This document shows, piece after piece, positions 1-13,000 of a stretch of 64,000 nucleotides of DNA. The stretch covers positions 23,030,092-23,094,091 of the forward strand of contig CM055611.1 in the NCBI GenBank assembly GCA_029379385.1, read 5' to 3'. How positions within the stretch are numbered: the first letter of the stretch is position 1; each line of letters starts with the position of its first letter. The position numbers and the translations under genes were made by a program. This stretch comes from Quillaja saponaria. Taxonomy: Eukaryota > Streptophyta > Magnoliopsida > Fabales > Quillajaceae. The notes beneath the pieces were generated by a model that worked only from the letters and a program-made list of their open reading frames with translations, was not told the origin of the DNA and ran no database searches.

Positions 1-350
1 TGATATTATTTTTGTCGCGGGCAATTGGAGGGGCCTTCCAGATTACTCCGGATGATTCAACAGATAGAGTATCTTTACGTACCAGGCCATCAGGGAGCAT
101 GTTGCGATTATCCTATGATTCAGATACTAATTATCAAGCTAGACGGAGAAGTAATTCATCACGGGTGCATGATGCTGACAGAAATTATCCCGCTAGACAG
201 GGAGCTAGTTTTTCTCTCTCTCACAATGGAGAGATGAGTCATACCTCGAGGTGGAGCACCCGTTTGTCACCAGACCAAATGCGTTATTCCCGTCAATATG
301 GTGTGGAGCCTAGTTCTCGACGGAGAAGAATTCCTTTACATCGCCAGTGA
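1..350 (+). CDS. 3' end of an unrecognised gene (partial)
   Basis: An open frame runs from the window edge to a TGA at 348-350, about 112 codons. It is rich in Ser, Arg, Tyr and Asn and ends in a basic tail (SSRRRRIPLHRQ). I see no domain, signal peptide or membrane segment, and I do not recognise the family. It looks like the last, low-complexity exon of a gene that starts left of the window; an acceptor could lie in the first 35 bases. The last 55 bases are followed directly by a diverged tandem copy, so the stop may be recent. The weak alternative is a chance frame. Confidence 0.35.
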   Translation, partial: ILFLSRAIGGAFQITPDDSTDRVSLRTRPSGSMLRLSYDSDTNYQARRRSNSSRVHDADRNYPARQGASFSLSHNGEMSHTSRWSTRLSPDQMRYSRQYGVEPSSRRRRIPLHRQ

Positions 351-430
351 CCACGGCATGGTGTGGAGCCTAATCCTCGACTTAGAAGAATTCCTTTATA
401 CCCAATAATGCCTCATCGCCAGCGACTGCA
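298..430. repeat. About 60-bp imperfect tandem duplication at the gene end
   Basis: The segment from about 298 (TATGGTGTGGAGCCTAGTTC) recurs from about 358 (CATGGTGTGGAGCCTAATCC). Both go on with a shared CTCGAC..AGAAGAATTCCTTTA block. The second copy has about 15 extra bases before the shared CATCGCCAG. The first copy holds the stop codon of the partial gene. Confidence 0.7.
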
Positions 431-1371
431 TTTATTGTTAGAATAACTGTATATTGTTCTTTACATGTAGTTTATTAGGGGGCGTGTGGGGTATATGTGA
501 TTGAAATAGTGTTTTTGTTCAAATTGCTCGAGTGTTGCAATCATAAAGGATTTCAAATTTATCTGTCTGCTAGTGTTGCAATTTGTGTCCAGGTTAAATT
601 TAATGTCTGAGGACCACTCTCCTTTATTTCTTCGTGTGCAAGTTGGCATCACTTCAACAAGCAAACTTTATTACTACTACTTGTGCTTGAAAAACGGGGG
701 GGATGGGAGGTTCCCTTTGACACTGGCAGCAGCCCATAAGTTGATTGGAACTATGGAACCGATATTTTTAGCCCGTTGCTTTATTCCGAATGAATAATAT
801 ATTGGTCCTCGGTTCCTGCATTTGAACTATCTTCACGTGCAACATGCTGAAGTTGAAATTCTTAGGTGAGTGTTTTTGTGGGTGCGTGGAAGATATTGAT
901 AAAATTCTACATTACTGTATAAACAAAATCGCAATTCCTCTATATCTTATAATAAGACAGAAACTCCCAAACATTCAAAGCACTATATTAGTGCATAAAC
1001 AAAATTACAATTAAGCCATCAAAGAACTACGCAAACTAAAGCCAAACATAAACAAACAGTAGAAACCTTTTACATGGAGAAGCCCCAAAAAAAACAATGG
1101 TTGCAAGTAGATATAGATGTCCTGCCACACAGGTATTTCCTGATCCTAATGCTGCTTCGTTCTCCACTTGGACAAGCCCCCAAGAGAAACAACGGAGTTC
1201 TTGTAGGTGTGAAATTCCTGATTCTTGAGGGGTGCTTACATACGAAGCAGATTGGTTTCAGTTGGAGATGTCATGCTAATCCCCACTAAGAAGAGTATGA
1301 TTGATTAGGTGTGAAAATAATGTTTTCTGTAGCCTGCGCCTGCCAAGTGCCAAACACTTGGATGATGACAG
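431..1371. other. Non-coding stretch between convergent genes
   Basis: AT-rich DNA between the 3' end of the plus-strand partial gene and the 3' end of PWP2 on the minus strand. It should hold both 3' UTRs. The short open frames here have no coding character. I see nothing else. Confidence 0.5.
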
Positions 1372-4300
1372 TCATTTTTTTGCAGCTGCAGAGCACAAAT
1401 ATCGCAGCATATATTCATTGGAAGAGCACGTATCAGCCAAATCCTGATGAATTCTAGTGATTGCTTTCTGCAAAGATTTTAAAGAAGGAAGCAAGTTTCT
1501 TGAGTTTTGTTGAATAGAACTCCCACTGAACTTTGCAGAGCTCCTGCCATATAAAAGACCCACGTGTCAGGTCTATAACCAGCATAGTTCTGAAGTCAAC
1601 AGCAACGAAAGTAAGGGAAGCAAGTAGAGAGTACCTGAGACCATTTAAGTATAAATTCCAAATGCGGGCATCCTTCTAGAAGATCTGCAAGTGCCTCAAT
1701 TAACCGCTGCAGATATCTATACGGTATTGATGAAGCAACTGCTGGTAAATCTACAGGACTGACAGCAAAAATACACTTTTTAATTAAAGTGTCCTCATTC
1801 AAACGAAGGCTAAGTATCAAAGCTCTGGTTGGTTGGCCATCACTTAGTGCAGCATCAACGGCCTGTGCAATAATGCAAACAGATAATGAGAAAACTATCA
1901 ACATGGGAATAATGATTTGAACAAAGACCCTCGCATGCTGCTAATTTGACTTTGAACAAAACCAAAATATAAGCTCATTGCCTAACTGCAAGACTGGTGT
2001 TATAATTCTCCTTCCAAGTATTGTTCAAACAGAAGAACAACCATTATGGAAATTCTCACATCACAGAAGATGACACAGAATGAAAGTAGTAATCTAAATG
2101 TTTACATACCTCTGGTGTAACATCTATGTCAAGGTCTGTTGGATCAAAGATGAAGGATTCATCAACCGAATAAACCAGAACCCCCTCTGTTGTTGCTGCA
2201 GTGAAACTCCGACCAGTTGGTGCAATTCTCAAGCATTTTGTTCGAATAACAGGCCTTCCACGGTTGGGCATGGAACCTGGTAGCTCATAACCTATCTTTC
2301 CCCCGTGTTTGTTTGTCAATACCATCTTCAACATCGCTGTTATCGTCATCAATCAAATCCAAGGGGCCGGCATCCGTCATATTTTTTGAGTTTAAGAAAT
2401 CAAGAACTCCATCTAATGACAGATTGTGGGTTATTTGAAAACGTCGCAGAAGTACCTGCAGAGGATGGATCCATTTTATAAACAAACCCATTATGATGCC
2501 TATTCAGGTTGGACCTCATAAGGAAAACCAATTTATTTGAAAGGTGGACATAGTAAACCTAAGAAAGTGGTAAGGGAGTCAGACAAGAGATGCAACAACT
2601 AGCCATAATAGAGGAGGAGAGGTGAAAAATTGTTGCAACTCTAATCAGAAAAATCATTTTACTTTTGCACCAAGAATGAGCTTTCAATAAGCTAATCTGT
2701 CTTAGTTACTCAACATTCTATGAAAGGTAATCTACTCATCTAGAAAAGCATCCAAACCAACCTGATCAGCGACATCATACATGCAGATGTATCTGCTACT
2801 TCCCCCAGCTAATATGTAACTTCCATCAGCAGAATAACATAAGGTTGTAAAGCACTTCCCAGAACTTGAGTTAGCAGCTGATCTACGGTCAGTCATAAGA
2901 CGCCCTCCGGAAATATCCCTTCGGCCTTCAATGGTAAACATCAACAAGCCATCAATTGGGTCCCAAAAATGAATCTGCCCATCTAATGTGCTGCAAGCTA
3001 GTTGCCTTCCATCCGGACGATAAACAACTGTAAGAACATCATGTATGTGAGGAAATGTTTCTACAGCTCCTTTTCCTTCAAAAACATCCCATAGCCGAAC
3101 AGTTTTATCCCATGATGATGAAGCCAAGATGGCCTGTATAAAGGAACAAAGAGTTCATCATGTTAGTTATGAAAACAAGATAAAAACAAAAGCCTGACTA
3201 CCAAACCAAATGTACACACTTCCTCAGTTACAGTGATAACAAACACCATCATAATTACTATCGTGATAATAATTTTGATAAAGAATGTGTAAATAAGTTT
3301 CTGAAAGAAAATGATGGCTTATCAGTAACAGTCAAGTAAAGAAGGATCTTTTTAAGTAAAAAAAAAAAAGTTGTTGTTGAAACAGGAAAACTCGAGTCAA
3401 TTGAATAAGATAGTCCTGAAGCTGGTACACGAACATAGAGAAAAATTAAGTTAAACCACACTCACATTTGTAGGAGAAAAAGTTAATCCATGTACAGGGC
3501 CTTCATGACCGCTAAGAACATCCAACAAACGACCAGTTCTCATCGACCAAACAAAAATCTGTTAAACATAACAATGAGGAAAAAAAGGTCAGCAGAAATG
3601 GATGAGAAATAGAGAATGCCAAGAGAGCATCATAACACATCAACATTGAATAAAATGATACCTCAAAGGAATCTAGAGTTCCAGCACATATCACTTCACC
3701 ACTTTGATCTGCCGTTAAAGAAACGAATTGCCTTGAAGAAGGGGTTGTGAATGTCCGGAAGTTCCGATAACGGAACAAGTCCCAAGCACGGACAGTCCCA
3801 TCTAGTGAAGCACTCAAGAGGCAATTGTTGCTTGCCATAAAATGTAGAGCAGTAACTGAATTAGTATGCTCAGAGAATGTTACGAAGCAGAATCCAGAGG
3901 AAACAGTCCACACCTGTAACAAGCATGCACCTAATTATTACCAAGTTGACGAATTGCGTAACTAAAATCAGAAAGGAAGCTTCAGATATCATGATTTTTA
4001 AGAAAGGGAGGTGACTATTTCCTTGAGAGTCTCTTTCTGATATTACCTGTTGATCCACATGATGCTTTTAAGATTGAGATGTATCCAACTAATTCATTTT
4101 TAGAGGGCAAGTGTAATGGACTTGGGCTGAGGCCACCCCAATCAGATGTATCAATGTATGGGTTGTTTTAATTCTTAGAGTATACATGATAGAATGGTTA
4201 ACCTTAACAAGTTATAAAAACAATAATTTGGACATGCTAAAGCATTTTGAGCACAAAGGTATAGAGTAACCAAAAAGGTACAATTTTTAAAATCAAGAAA

Positions 4301-5547
4301 GCATCTTTCAAATATCAACTCACCTTCACTTTGTTATCATCTGCTCCAGTTGCCAGGAGCTGTGAATCCGGTGAATAAGCAAGACAATTCACATCAAAGT
4401 AATGCCCCTGCTGTTTCAAAATGTAACTCTCTGATCGCCACTCCCACACTAGCAACTGGCCAAGTTTTGCACACCCAAAGCTTAGCCAATTTCCAAGGTC
4501 ATTAAAAACAGCGGCAGTGATCTTTTCTCTTGATATTGACAAAAGATGAATGCACACAAAATCAGGCATCTGATACAGGCCAAACACACCATTCGAGAAA
4601 CCAACAACAACCATATCAAGCTCCCTATGATAATCACATGCTGCTAGCTTTGCCGGTGCCTGCATAAAACTGTCTTTCCTCGACAATTCCCATTTCCCTC
4701 CACACAAATACCCACCGTCTTCAAAAACCTCACCATCTTTTCCACCATAATTCTTCCTCTTCTTCACAATGCCGTTAGCATCACTTTCCAATTTTCCATC
4801 ACCACCCCTATCTGGTGTAGTCGGTGAGGGTGGTTCTGAAACTTCCCCATCTATTTCGTCAGCCTCAACTTCATCTCTCTTATATGTCCAACTAAACACA
4901 TAGCAATCGCGGGTAATAGTATATGATTTGCATACCCTATTTGTTATCTTATTGATACCAAAGAAAGCACCTATTACTGAATCTCTATGACCCAAAAACA
5001 AGAACGGCTTATATTTAATACCACCACCTAATTTCTTCAAGCATAAGAGTCTTGCAGTAAAATCCTTAGATCCAGCAATCAAGTAATTCGAGTCAGGACT
5101 CCAATCCAAGGAGGTAACATTATCATCAAAATCCGCAAAAGTCCGAACCAATTCAAATGGAAAAAACTCTTTTCTAAAACCAGGAGAGCGCCAAATTTGA
5201 AGCAACTTACCAGCTCCAACAGCTATGAAGGCGCCGTCTGGACTGAATTTGACAACATTTACGGGTTTTTTGAAGGAAATACGGTGAAGAACCACACGGC
5301 GACGGAGGTTGATAAAGAGGCAGCGATTTTTTTCGTCAACTGTGAGCAGGAACGTCCCATCGGGAGAAACGGCGATGCGACAGATATTAGAAGATGATTG
5401 GATGGGGAGGGTAATAGTTTGGGACTTCACAAGGTCAGTAACGGAGACCCGGTTACCGACAGGTGATACTAGCAGTGTGTTGTTGGAGATTACAGTGTTT
5501 CCTCCTCTGTAAGGGGCTCCGAGGAGGTTCTGAAACCTGAAGTTCAT
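1372..5547 (-). CDS. PWP2: Periodic tryptophan protein 2 (PWP2/UTP1), WD40 rRNA-processing factor
   Basis: Seven exons on the minus strand: 5547-4324, 3913-3662, 3558-3466, 3133-2762, 2455-2110, 1862-1635 and 1543-1372, all with GT-AG introns. Once two single-base indels are allowed for, they give about 894 residues, the usual PWP2 length. Exon 1 starts MNFRFQNLLGAPYRGG and carries the first WD repeats and a charged insert (EPPSPTTPDRGG). Exons 2-4 continue the WD repeats (VRAWDLFRYRNFRTF, DKTVRLWDVFEGKG). Exons 5-7 form the C-terminal domain (LLRRFQITHNLSLDG, NEDTLIKKCIFAV, SLQKAITRIHQDLAD, SSNEYMLRYLC). PWP2 is a UTP-B component of the nucleolar small-subunit processome for 18S rRNA maturation. 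As printed, the frame breaks in exon 5 (2300-2304) and again in exon 7 (1521-1528). Family call is very sure; intactness is uncertain. Confidence 0.93.
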
Positions 5548-6937
5548 AGTACTTCCTGAGGTTTAATGATTCTGTAAAGGGTTTTACCAGAACCCGCTAA
5601 AACCTTGTGATATTAAAGCTAGAAAAAAAAACAAAGGAACAAAGGGTTGTTGAGATATGCGTGTGGCTGTAAAACTCGCCGGAAAACCAAGAGCGTTCGA
5701 AAGAGGTGGCTGTGGCGGCGCTTCTGTGTTAAACAGAGTGGTTTAAAGCTCGAGAAGTTGATGGTTCGCGGGCTGAATGTAATGGGTGCCTCATTTTCCA
5801 TCCCTAGCCCATTTAGTTTTTCATTTGAAGGAAATTTGAAATATAAAAATACAAAAATACATAAATTCCAATACTCAATAGAAAACAAAGAGAAAATCAA
5901 CCACCAAAAATATATAGCTTAGCAAAATATAATTAATGAAAAATAATGTAAATTATTCCCTTTTAATTTACCAAAAATATATAATTTTGGTTATACTTTT
6001 CAGCAAAGCCAATCATTTGGACACAAAAATAAAAGAATCAAAGTAATGAAAAATATAATTCATCATTTGGGCTCGTTTGGTACATCGTATAAGAATAACA
6101 TGATAGTATAAGACTATTTAGTTGACTCTTATATAATGTTTGAAAGTAACATAAAAGTATAGACTTACACTGTTGACTTTCTCATATATTATGTCTGATA
6201 GTATAAAATTATACAGTAGAAAGGGAAAGAAAAAATATAAGACAATAATATAACAACATAATAACTATATAGCCTAATACATTATATAACCATGTACTAT
6301 GCTATCCTATAAAATGCATGAAACAAGCTTAATGTGTAAATCAAATAATAAGACATGTTTGATTCGATATAAAAATAACACATCCCTCAAAACAATTATT
6401 GTAATAAATACATATTCCTATAAGAATAAATCACCCTTTAATTATGTAATTTTCATTTTCTCATAAAATTGTTACTAAAATCTAAAAGGAGTTGCACAAA
6501 GTTATAATGAAATTCAAGTCATTTCTTTAATGATTTAGCGGTGTAATGGTGTTTTGTTTTTCTCTTTGGGGCTTCCTTTTGTGACTGCAACTCTGCAAGC
6601 AAGGTCAAATTTCATAAAGGGAGAGATGAAGGGAGAGAGAATCATCCAAATTTCCTGTATTGATACATTACTGAACACTGATGAAATGCTCTGATAGTAC
6701 AACAGACAGATCTCTACAAGGATATTAATATTATTGAAGAGAAATACATTCAAATTTTTTATTTTTAGGTGTGACATGACAAAAAGAGAACCAAGAAAGT
6801 GAATTAAGCTATACCATATACCCATTGCCCATTCTGCTATCTACCAACTACTCATTATTGTGCATCTCTGCCTCCCCGTCAGTTATTGTTTCAGGTACTG
6901 CCTTCAAAGCTTGCTCCATAACTAATTCTGTCAATTA
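5548..6937. other. PWP2 5' flank and esterase 3' flank
   Basis: 5548 to about 5800 should hold the PWP2 leader and promoter. From about 5900 the DNA is AT-rich. A stretch at 6068-6200 starts GGGCTCGTTTGGTACATCGT and contains repeated GTATAA/TGATAGTATA words; such starts are common in small plant DNA transposons, but I could not pair it with an inverted end. The 3' UTR of the esterase lies just below 6938. Confidence 0.45.
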
Positions 6938-9900
6938 TCAGCGTGATCCCTCAAGCCCAAGCCTTGAAGTAAGCCAATTGCAGACCTCGTCCATCTCTCT
7001 AGGGACTGTGTAATGACCAAGCCTGCACAAACAAGAAAGTTTCTTCAATCAATTCAAACTATAATTATGGGATGATTCCTGCTAAAAGATAAAATTGAAG
7101 AGTTACCCATCATAGGATTTGAATGTAAGGTATCGAAATCCCGCTGAACTTAAGCATTGGGCCGATTTCTCGCCATATTTGTAGGGGACAACATCATCAC
7201 CTATGAGAGTCAGCATGCTTCATGTCAGTTTCCATGGCAGATGAGGGTGTTACTGTATATTACTTAACCATGTTTAATAAATAGGCTTTTGCAGTACCTC
7301 TATAGTGAGAATCTATTTTTTGGTTTTAGGTATGCTAAAAAAGTTCTCTCAGTTTTTGGAAATTATGCACTTAGCATTATATTTAAAACCATTTATGCTT
7401 GCTGTCAAAGGTGAGTTACCTAGTGTAGTCACCCAACAACAAGACATAATTGTTCTTGCAATACCAGAAAACAGTGAATAGAAGGGACTTGAAAAAGAAA
7501 TGCAGAAACATACTGGTTCCATGGCAGAGCAAAATGGGTAAAGAAGCAGCACGCCTTGTAGCCTCATGTGACACTTCTATCTTGTTCCTTAAGCTCCTGC
7601 ATAATAATAATTTTCACTACCGAACATGGGAAGGATTTCAGTGCATTATGAACAAATTATATGAATGCTATCATACCTTGATCCTGGAAGCCAGCCACTA
7701 AGTCCAACAATTGCTCTTAGGTTGACATAATATGGGCTGCCATTTCCATATCTTCCCATAGCAGCACAAGTTGCAGAGTAGAGGGCAGTTGCAGCACCCA
7801 TACTAAAGCCTCCAATGCCAACTTTAACTGTCACAAAATGGTTATCTTAGAGAAATTAACAATAAGAATCAATCTACTACAACATTTCTGTTCTTATATT
7901 ACCTAAAGTTGCTTGTTTATTTACATAGGATACACTGAACAATAGTAAGATTGGGACATCTCCTAGCGTGATAAAAGTTGTCAACTTCCACTTCCACTTC
8001 ATATAGATTTCAATCACTACTTTCTTTTTATGCCACCAAAGGGTAAATAAAAAAAGTAAAATAGAGAACAATAAACTTCCAGGGTATGCAACAATAAACT
8101 CATGAAACCTTATCGAACTTGGAAAGTATCTTTATCCAAAAAAAGGAATAAACTTAAAATTGCAAGTTAGTTAATTTGCAATTTGGTGTTGATGGTACCA
8201 TCGGCTGGTTCAGTTGACAACAAGTTTGCGATATGTGCTGCTGAAGCATCTAAACCCTCCCAATCATCAGGACCATCTTCTGAGAGTTCACCTGCATCAA
8301 ACCCTGGTAAGAAGAAATAAACAAGTTAGACTATATCATCATTGAAAAAGTGTCGAGTTTCCTCAAGAAACAATTGGAGCAGGACTCATGATGAATGATA
8401 CTGAAGTATCAACAGTAATAGGAAATAAGAGTGCATTGATCTTACATGCGGCACAAGGAAAACCACCGAGTATGGCCACAGGACGGGTAGGAGCAGTTGG
8501 GCAAATCCATTTTATCTACAGCATCAAATTTCAGAAGAAGCATAACTATGGCTGAATATAACCAAATGAAAAGAAAGAAGTAAAAGTATGCATGCACATG
8601 AGAGTATACAAGCTTGATGTGCTCAAATTAATTCAAGGGATATCAAACTTACATTTGGAAGAGGAAGGGTTTCAAGAAGCTGAGATGAGCTGAAACCAAA
8701 CAAAGTACAAAGTGAGATAAAATTCCTGTCTATGTCATAACTCTGAGACTACTGATTAGGCAGTTAACAAACGTTTTAATATGCTAATGAGAATGCAAAC
8801 ACAGCTGGTGTATTCTATAACTCTCATACAGGATGACAGAGATAATGTGTTTTGTGACTGGTATTGGCTGATTAGTTGAGGCAAAGGCATGAAAAACACA
8901 GGTAGAAAACTTAGTTGTGCTAAATGTTGTCGTGCATAACATAAAGTACTCAACAATTAAGTAAGCAGAACCAGATTCACCATAAATTGGATTTTATGTG
9001 ACAATAGTACGGCACTTTGTGATTGAAAGGAATTATTCTAGAATGTATCTTATACTGAAATAGCTATCAATTGTTAAAGTTCACTGTATTTCTTAAGTTA
9101 GGTAGAGAACCAAGTGAGCTCATGGTCCCCCAATCATAAGTAGTATATGCACTTACAAATCAAACAATCAAAATGAAGCTCAGTGTCATACTGGACACGA
9201 GATGAAAAGGACGGACAATCAAATTATTTCATTTTCATAGCACCACTGCTTTTTCCCATGGAATTTATTCCAGTGAGAATTTCAAGGAAAAGAAGCTCAA
9301 CATCCAGAAAGCATCCCAATATTTGGCATTTTCTTTGTCCAAAAAACAAAAGTTCCAACACTTAGATACGGGTTATGTACTTGACACAAAAGTTCAAGGA
9401 GAAAAGGAAGAAATAAATGGACCAACTTTTGATGGTAAGAGAGGAACTAAGGAATAATAAATCCAAAAAAATAACACTTTGAGTTGCCACCTTGTAATCA
9501 AAAGCTGTTAGTTAAAGTGAGTTTACAGAACGTTACAACAGCTTGGTCATGTTCTGGAATTGTAGGAACAGAACACAAAGATTACTTTTGTCAACAGCAC
9601 TTAACAAAGAGTTACAACACAAGTATAAACAGTTAAGGTATGTCCTATGGGTGACTGAAACAAGATATGACTTAACCTAAGGCAATGATACATGTAAGGG
9701 TAGCATGCATACCTTGAACCATTATCACCCAGACCATGCAGCCAAACTATGGTAGCCTGGTGTTTTCCTCTAGGCCTCACCACATGTGTCTTTCCGAACT
9801 CAAATGCCCTTCTACCAGTTCTACTGCCTGAAACAAAAATGACTCCTCAGAATAAACTATGAAAATGATGGCTCGTGGTTAAATTATTCATACACACAAA

Positions 9901-10083
9901 ATAACAAAAGACAAACAAATTGCCTAAATGAAATGGAATATGGGAATCAACTAACTAGAAAAAACACGGAATTCTTTACAACTAATAGCAAACTTTAGCA
10001 TTACTTCAAGCAAATTGGACTCAAGGGCAATAGAGAAGGAAAAGAAACAAACCAGAGCCCATATGGGAATGTGTATAACTCAT
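6938..10083 (-). CDS. Acyl-protein thioesterase / carboxylesterase (alpha/beta hydrolase)
   Basis: Nine exons on the minus strand: 10083-10053, 9827-9713, 8689-8653, 8515-8446, 8303-8199, 7827-7677, 7596-7514, 7200-7107 and 7022-6938. They sum to 771 nt with no frame break, giving 256 residues. The ATG chosen gives MSYTHSHMGSGSRTGRRAFE, matching plant family members. Landmarks in order: IVWLHGLGDNGS (oxyanion region, about residue 35), PTAPTRPVAILGGFPC, GIGGFSMGAATALYSATC (nucleophile Ser in GFSMG), GLSGWLPGSR, LPILLCHGTSDDVVPYKYG (catalytic Asp) and LGHYTVPREMDEVCNWL (catalytic His). The triad is complete. These soluble cytosolic enzymes remove S-acyl groups from proteins or short acyl esters. 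There is no signal peptide. The exact substrate cannot be read from sequence. Confidence 0.93.
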
Positions 10084-13000
10084 TTTGCGGTTCGCAGCAC
10101 TGTTATAAACAGCTAACTACTGCAATGACAGAGAAGATGGTCTGCAATGGAGAAAACTCAGAATGTTAATGTCTTTTTATACCCAAATGAGCAATGTGGA
10201 ATTCGGAATAAAACGTGTCAATATGCATTTCCAGATATTGTAATGTGTACACCAGCTAAAATTGCGCCAAAAACCGCCTAGAAACTGAAAAAGGAAGGGG
10301 CATCCATGAAAAGGAGAGGTATAGACACGGACAAAAGCAGCAAACCTTTATTATGAACAGAGAGAATCCAAGCACAGCAAAGCACATTCATTCATTCGTA
10401 AGCCATCCAGCTAGGAGAGAGAGCTCTGGACTCGCAAAATGGAGAGAATCTATGCTTGTGGGTAGCGGCCACAAAATAAAGCAAACCCCAACAACAACTG
10501 AAGAATATTACTGAAAACAAGAAAGAATAACCCAAGTTTGTAAAAGAAATTATCTTTTCACAATCATTTGTTTATGAATTTCTGTATGATTGATGGATAC
10601 CCATTAACCTGAAAGTGAAGTTTTAGGTACTCAGTTTATCATAGACAAAAAAGGAGTTTGGTAGAATGGGCATACTCAAGAACTGCAAGAGGAACTGGAA
10701 ATTTAGCTTCTTGGAATTCCCATTTTCCCCACCACCAAAATTTCTTTAAAATTATTTATCAACTATCAATTTAAGGTCCGCAAACCTAAAGATTTCATAT
10801 GTACTAGTGACAGAAAAAGCATGTGAGCTTTTATACTCTATACCTTCCCCTCTCTCCTTTGCTCGCCAGTACACTTTGCCTTTGATTGTTCACACCCCAC
10901 CCATGAAAGTTTTGTTTATTTATACTCATGAGTGACAGCTCAAGCAGAAAGCAAGTCCAAAAAACTAGATCTTCTCTTTGAAGAAATTTATGTGACTATA
11001 ATGTCATAGTAATTTTCTGTAATCTTAATCTTCCTTTTCCTTTTTCTTTTCCTGTTGATACATTCATTACCTTGACAAATAACTTTCAGCCTAAATCTTC
11101 ACCAGAGGAAATTTCAAGTAACATATGACTAGCTTATATATTGATTATGAAATCTGTTTCCCAAAACTGATTGTGCATTTCTGCTAAAGAGGGCTTTAAA
11201 GGCTCCAAGTTGAATATTTCCCAGTTTCCAACTTCTTCTATTAGTTTATATGGATATACTAATCTAGTGTCCCCCAGTAGTGCAGATATTTTCAGAAACC
11301 TCATCTTATCTTTTATGAATAGTCAGCAAAACAGTAATATTGTAAATTGAAAAGTGCCACTGGCATATATCCCAGCCTCAATAAGATAAATCTTGAGATT
11401 TGCAGGGCCACTAAGTGGCTTATATCTGTGTGCATAGGTCAAGGGGTCTACTCATTGTGCACCACTCTGTATCTTCACCTATAGAATGCAGCTTTCATGC
11501 AGCTTACGTGGAAATCTTAAACCCTCATTGTTATCAATGGCTCTTCCTATGCTCAGTGATTTATGATCTTCTCTGCCTTTTAACTTTTGTGGCTCAAAAC
11601 CAAATATAGATATTGGGATGAACAAATTAAATGGGGAAGCATAAAGCAAATCAGAGTCTTACAGCTAGTCTAATACTTTTTCCACTCTTTCCTTTCAAAT
11701 CCCATACTTTCAGAAATGCCGTGGTTAAAATAGCATTGACTTTGTACCTCATTAAAAAATGCTATACTTTAGGTTTTGGCTACATATAAGACAATTCTAT
11801 AGTGCAACAAAGGCAAAAATAATATTCAAGAGGTTGACTAAATCAAGTGTGCTGCTGACATGTCAAGTTGCAATTGGTTGACACAGTGAATGGTGGCATC
11901 TGATTTCCTTCCTAGGTCAAAAGTTAGTTCATTTTCCCTCCTTTAAGGAGAAATTTAGGGAAACTTTATGTCTGTCAACTCCTTAATCCTGCCCTACACT
12001 CAAATACAACTTCAAGAATCAATCCCCATACTTAGAGGATTTCATTTGTACTAATATGTGGGTTTGTTAACAAGTAAACAAGATATGCTGTTGGCACTAC
12101 CCCCTTTATTGTAGATTAATTTAATTCTTTGTGCTGGGTGTATTTTATAACATATAAGGCGGCTTAACTAGGTAAGCTTTATTGGAAAAGAACATATTGA
12201 GTACCTAATATTGAAAAGTTAGGAACTTTAATTCAGAATTTGGAAACTAGTCCAACTCATGTATGACCATTTTCCAAGTTCTTAAAACTGTCATTGGTAA
12301 AAAGCTGGCATGCACAATTACTCAAAAAATTTATCAAAACTTACAGCAAATTTTGTAATTGCAAATGTCTTGTCGAATACTTGTCAATAATATTATTTTA
12401 TAAATTCTTCCTTCAAAATATAAAAAATTGTCACCTTCTACCTCCCACAAAATGGAATTTTAACTTCAACTGTAAGCATCAAACAAAAATCATTTGTAAA
12501 AAAAGAAGCTTGTGTTCATCTATTGACTAGACGTTTGTGAACCACAGCATGCCCTTCATTTAGGTTTGCTTTTTCTTCCATTAACTCATTAAGCAGGAAT
12601 AATTGGTGAATGTAAATGGAGGGGTTAAATTAATGTATATAGAAAAGAATCCACAACTCAGAAAACCATTATAGAACATAGACATGAAGAGAAAGATTGG
12701 ATATTTCATTGATGTAATATCTAGTTTCAGTCTTTTCATGAAAATAAAATATGGACAAGTTGGGCAATAGATCATATATACCTAATTAAGTATGCTTCTC
12801 TTAATCACACTGATTAGACTAATTGATTCCTTCTCTACTAGGTGAGAATAAACAAGTCACAAGATCTTATAGTGCCAAAAGAATACATGTAACTCAAAAT
12901 TTAATTATGTTTAGAAAGTTTTTTGAACTATTCTCTGTAAATCTTTTAGTTACATGTATACCCGGAGAAGAGAGAACTGGTAATTTAGGTGCTCCTCATT

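Noticed and set aside
573..797. Frame after the first gene
   Set aside because: It is open by chance in probable 3' UTR, with no motif.
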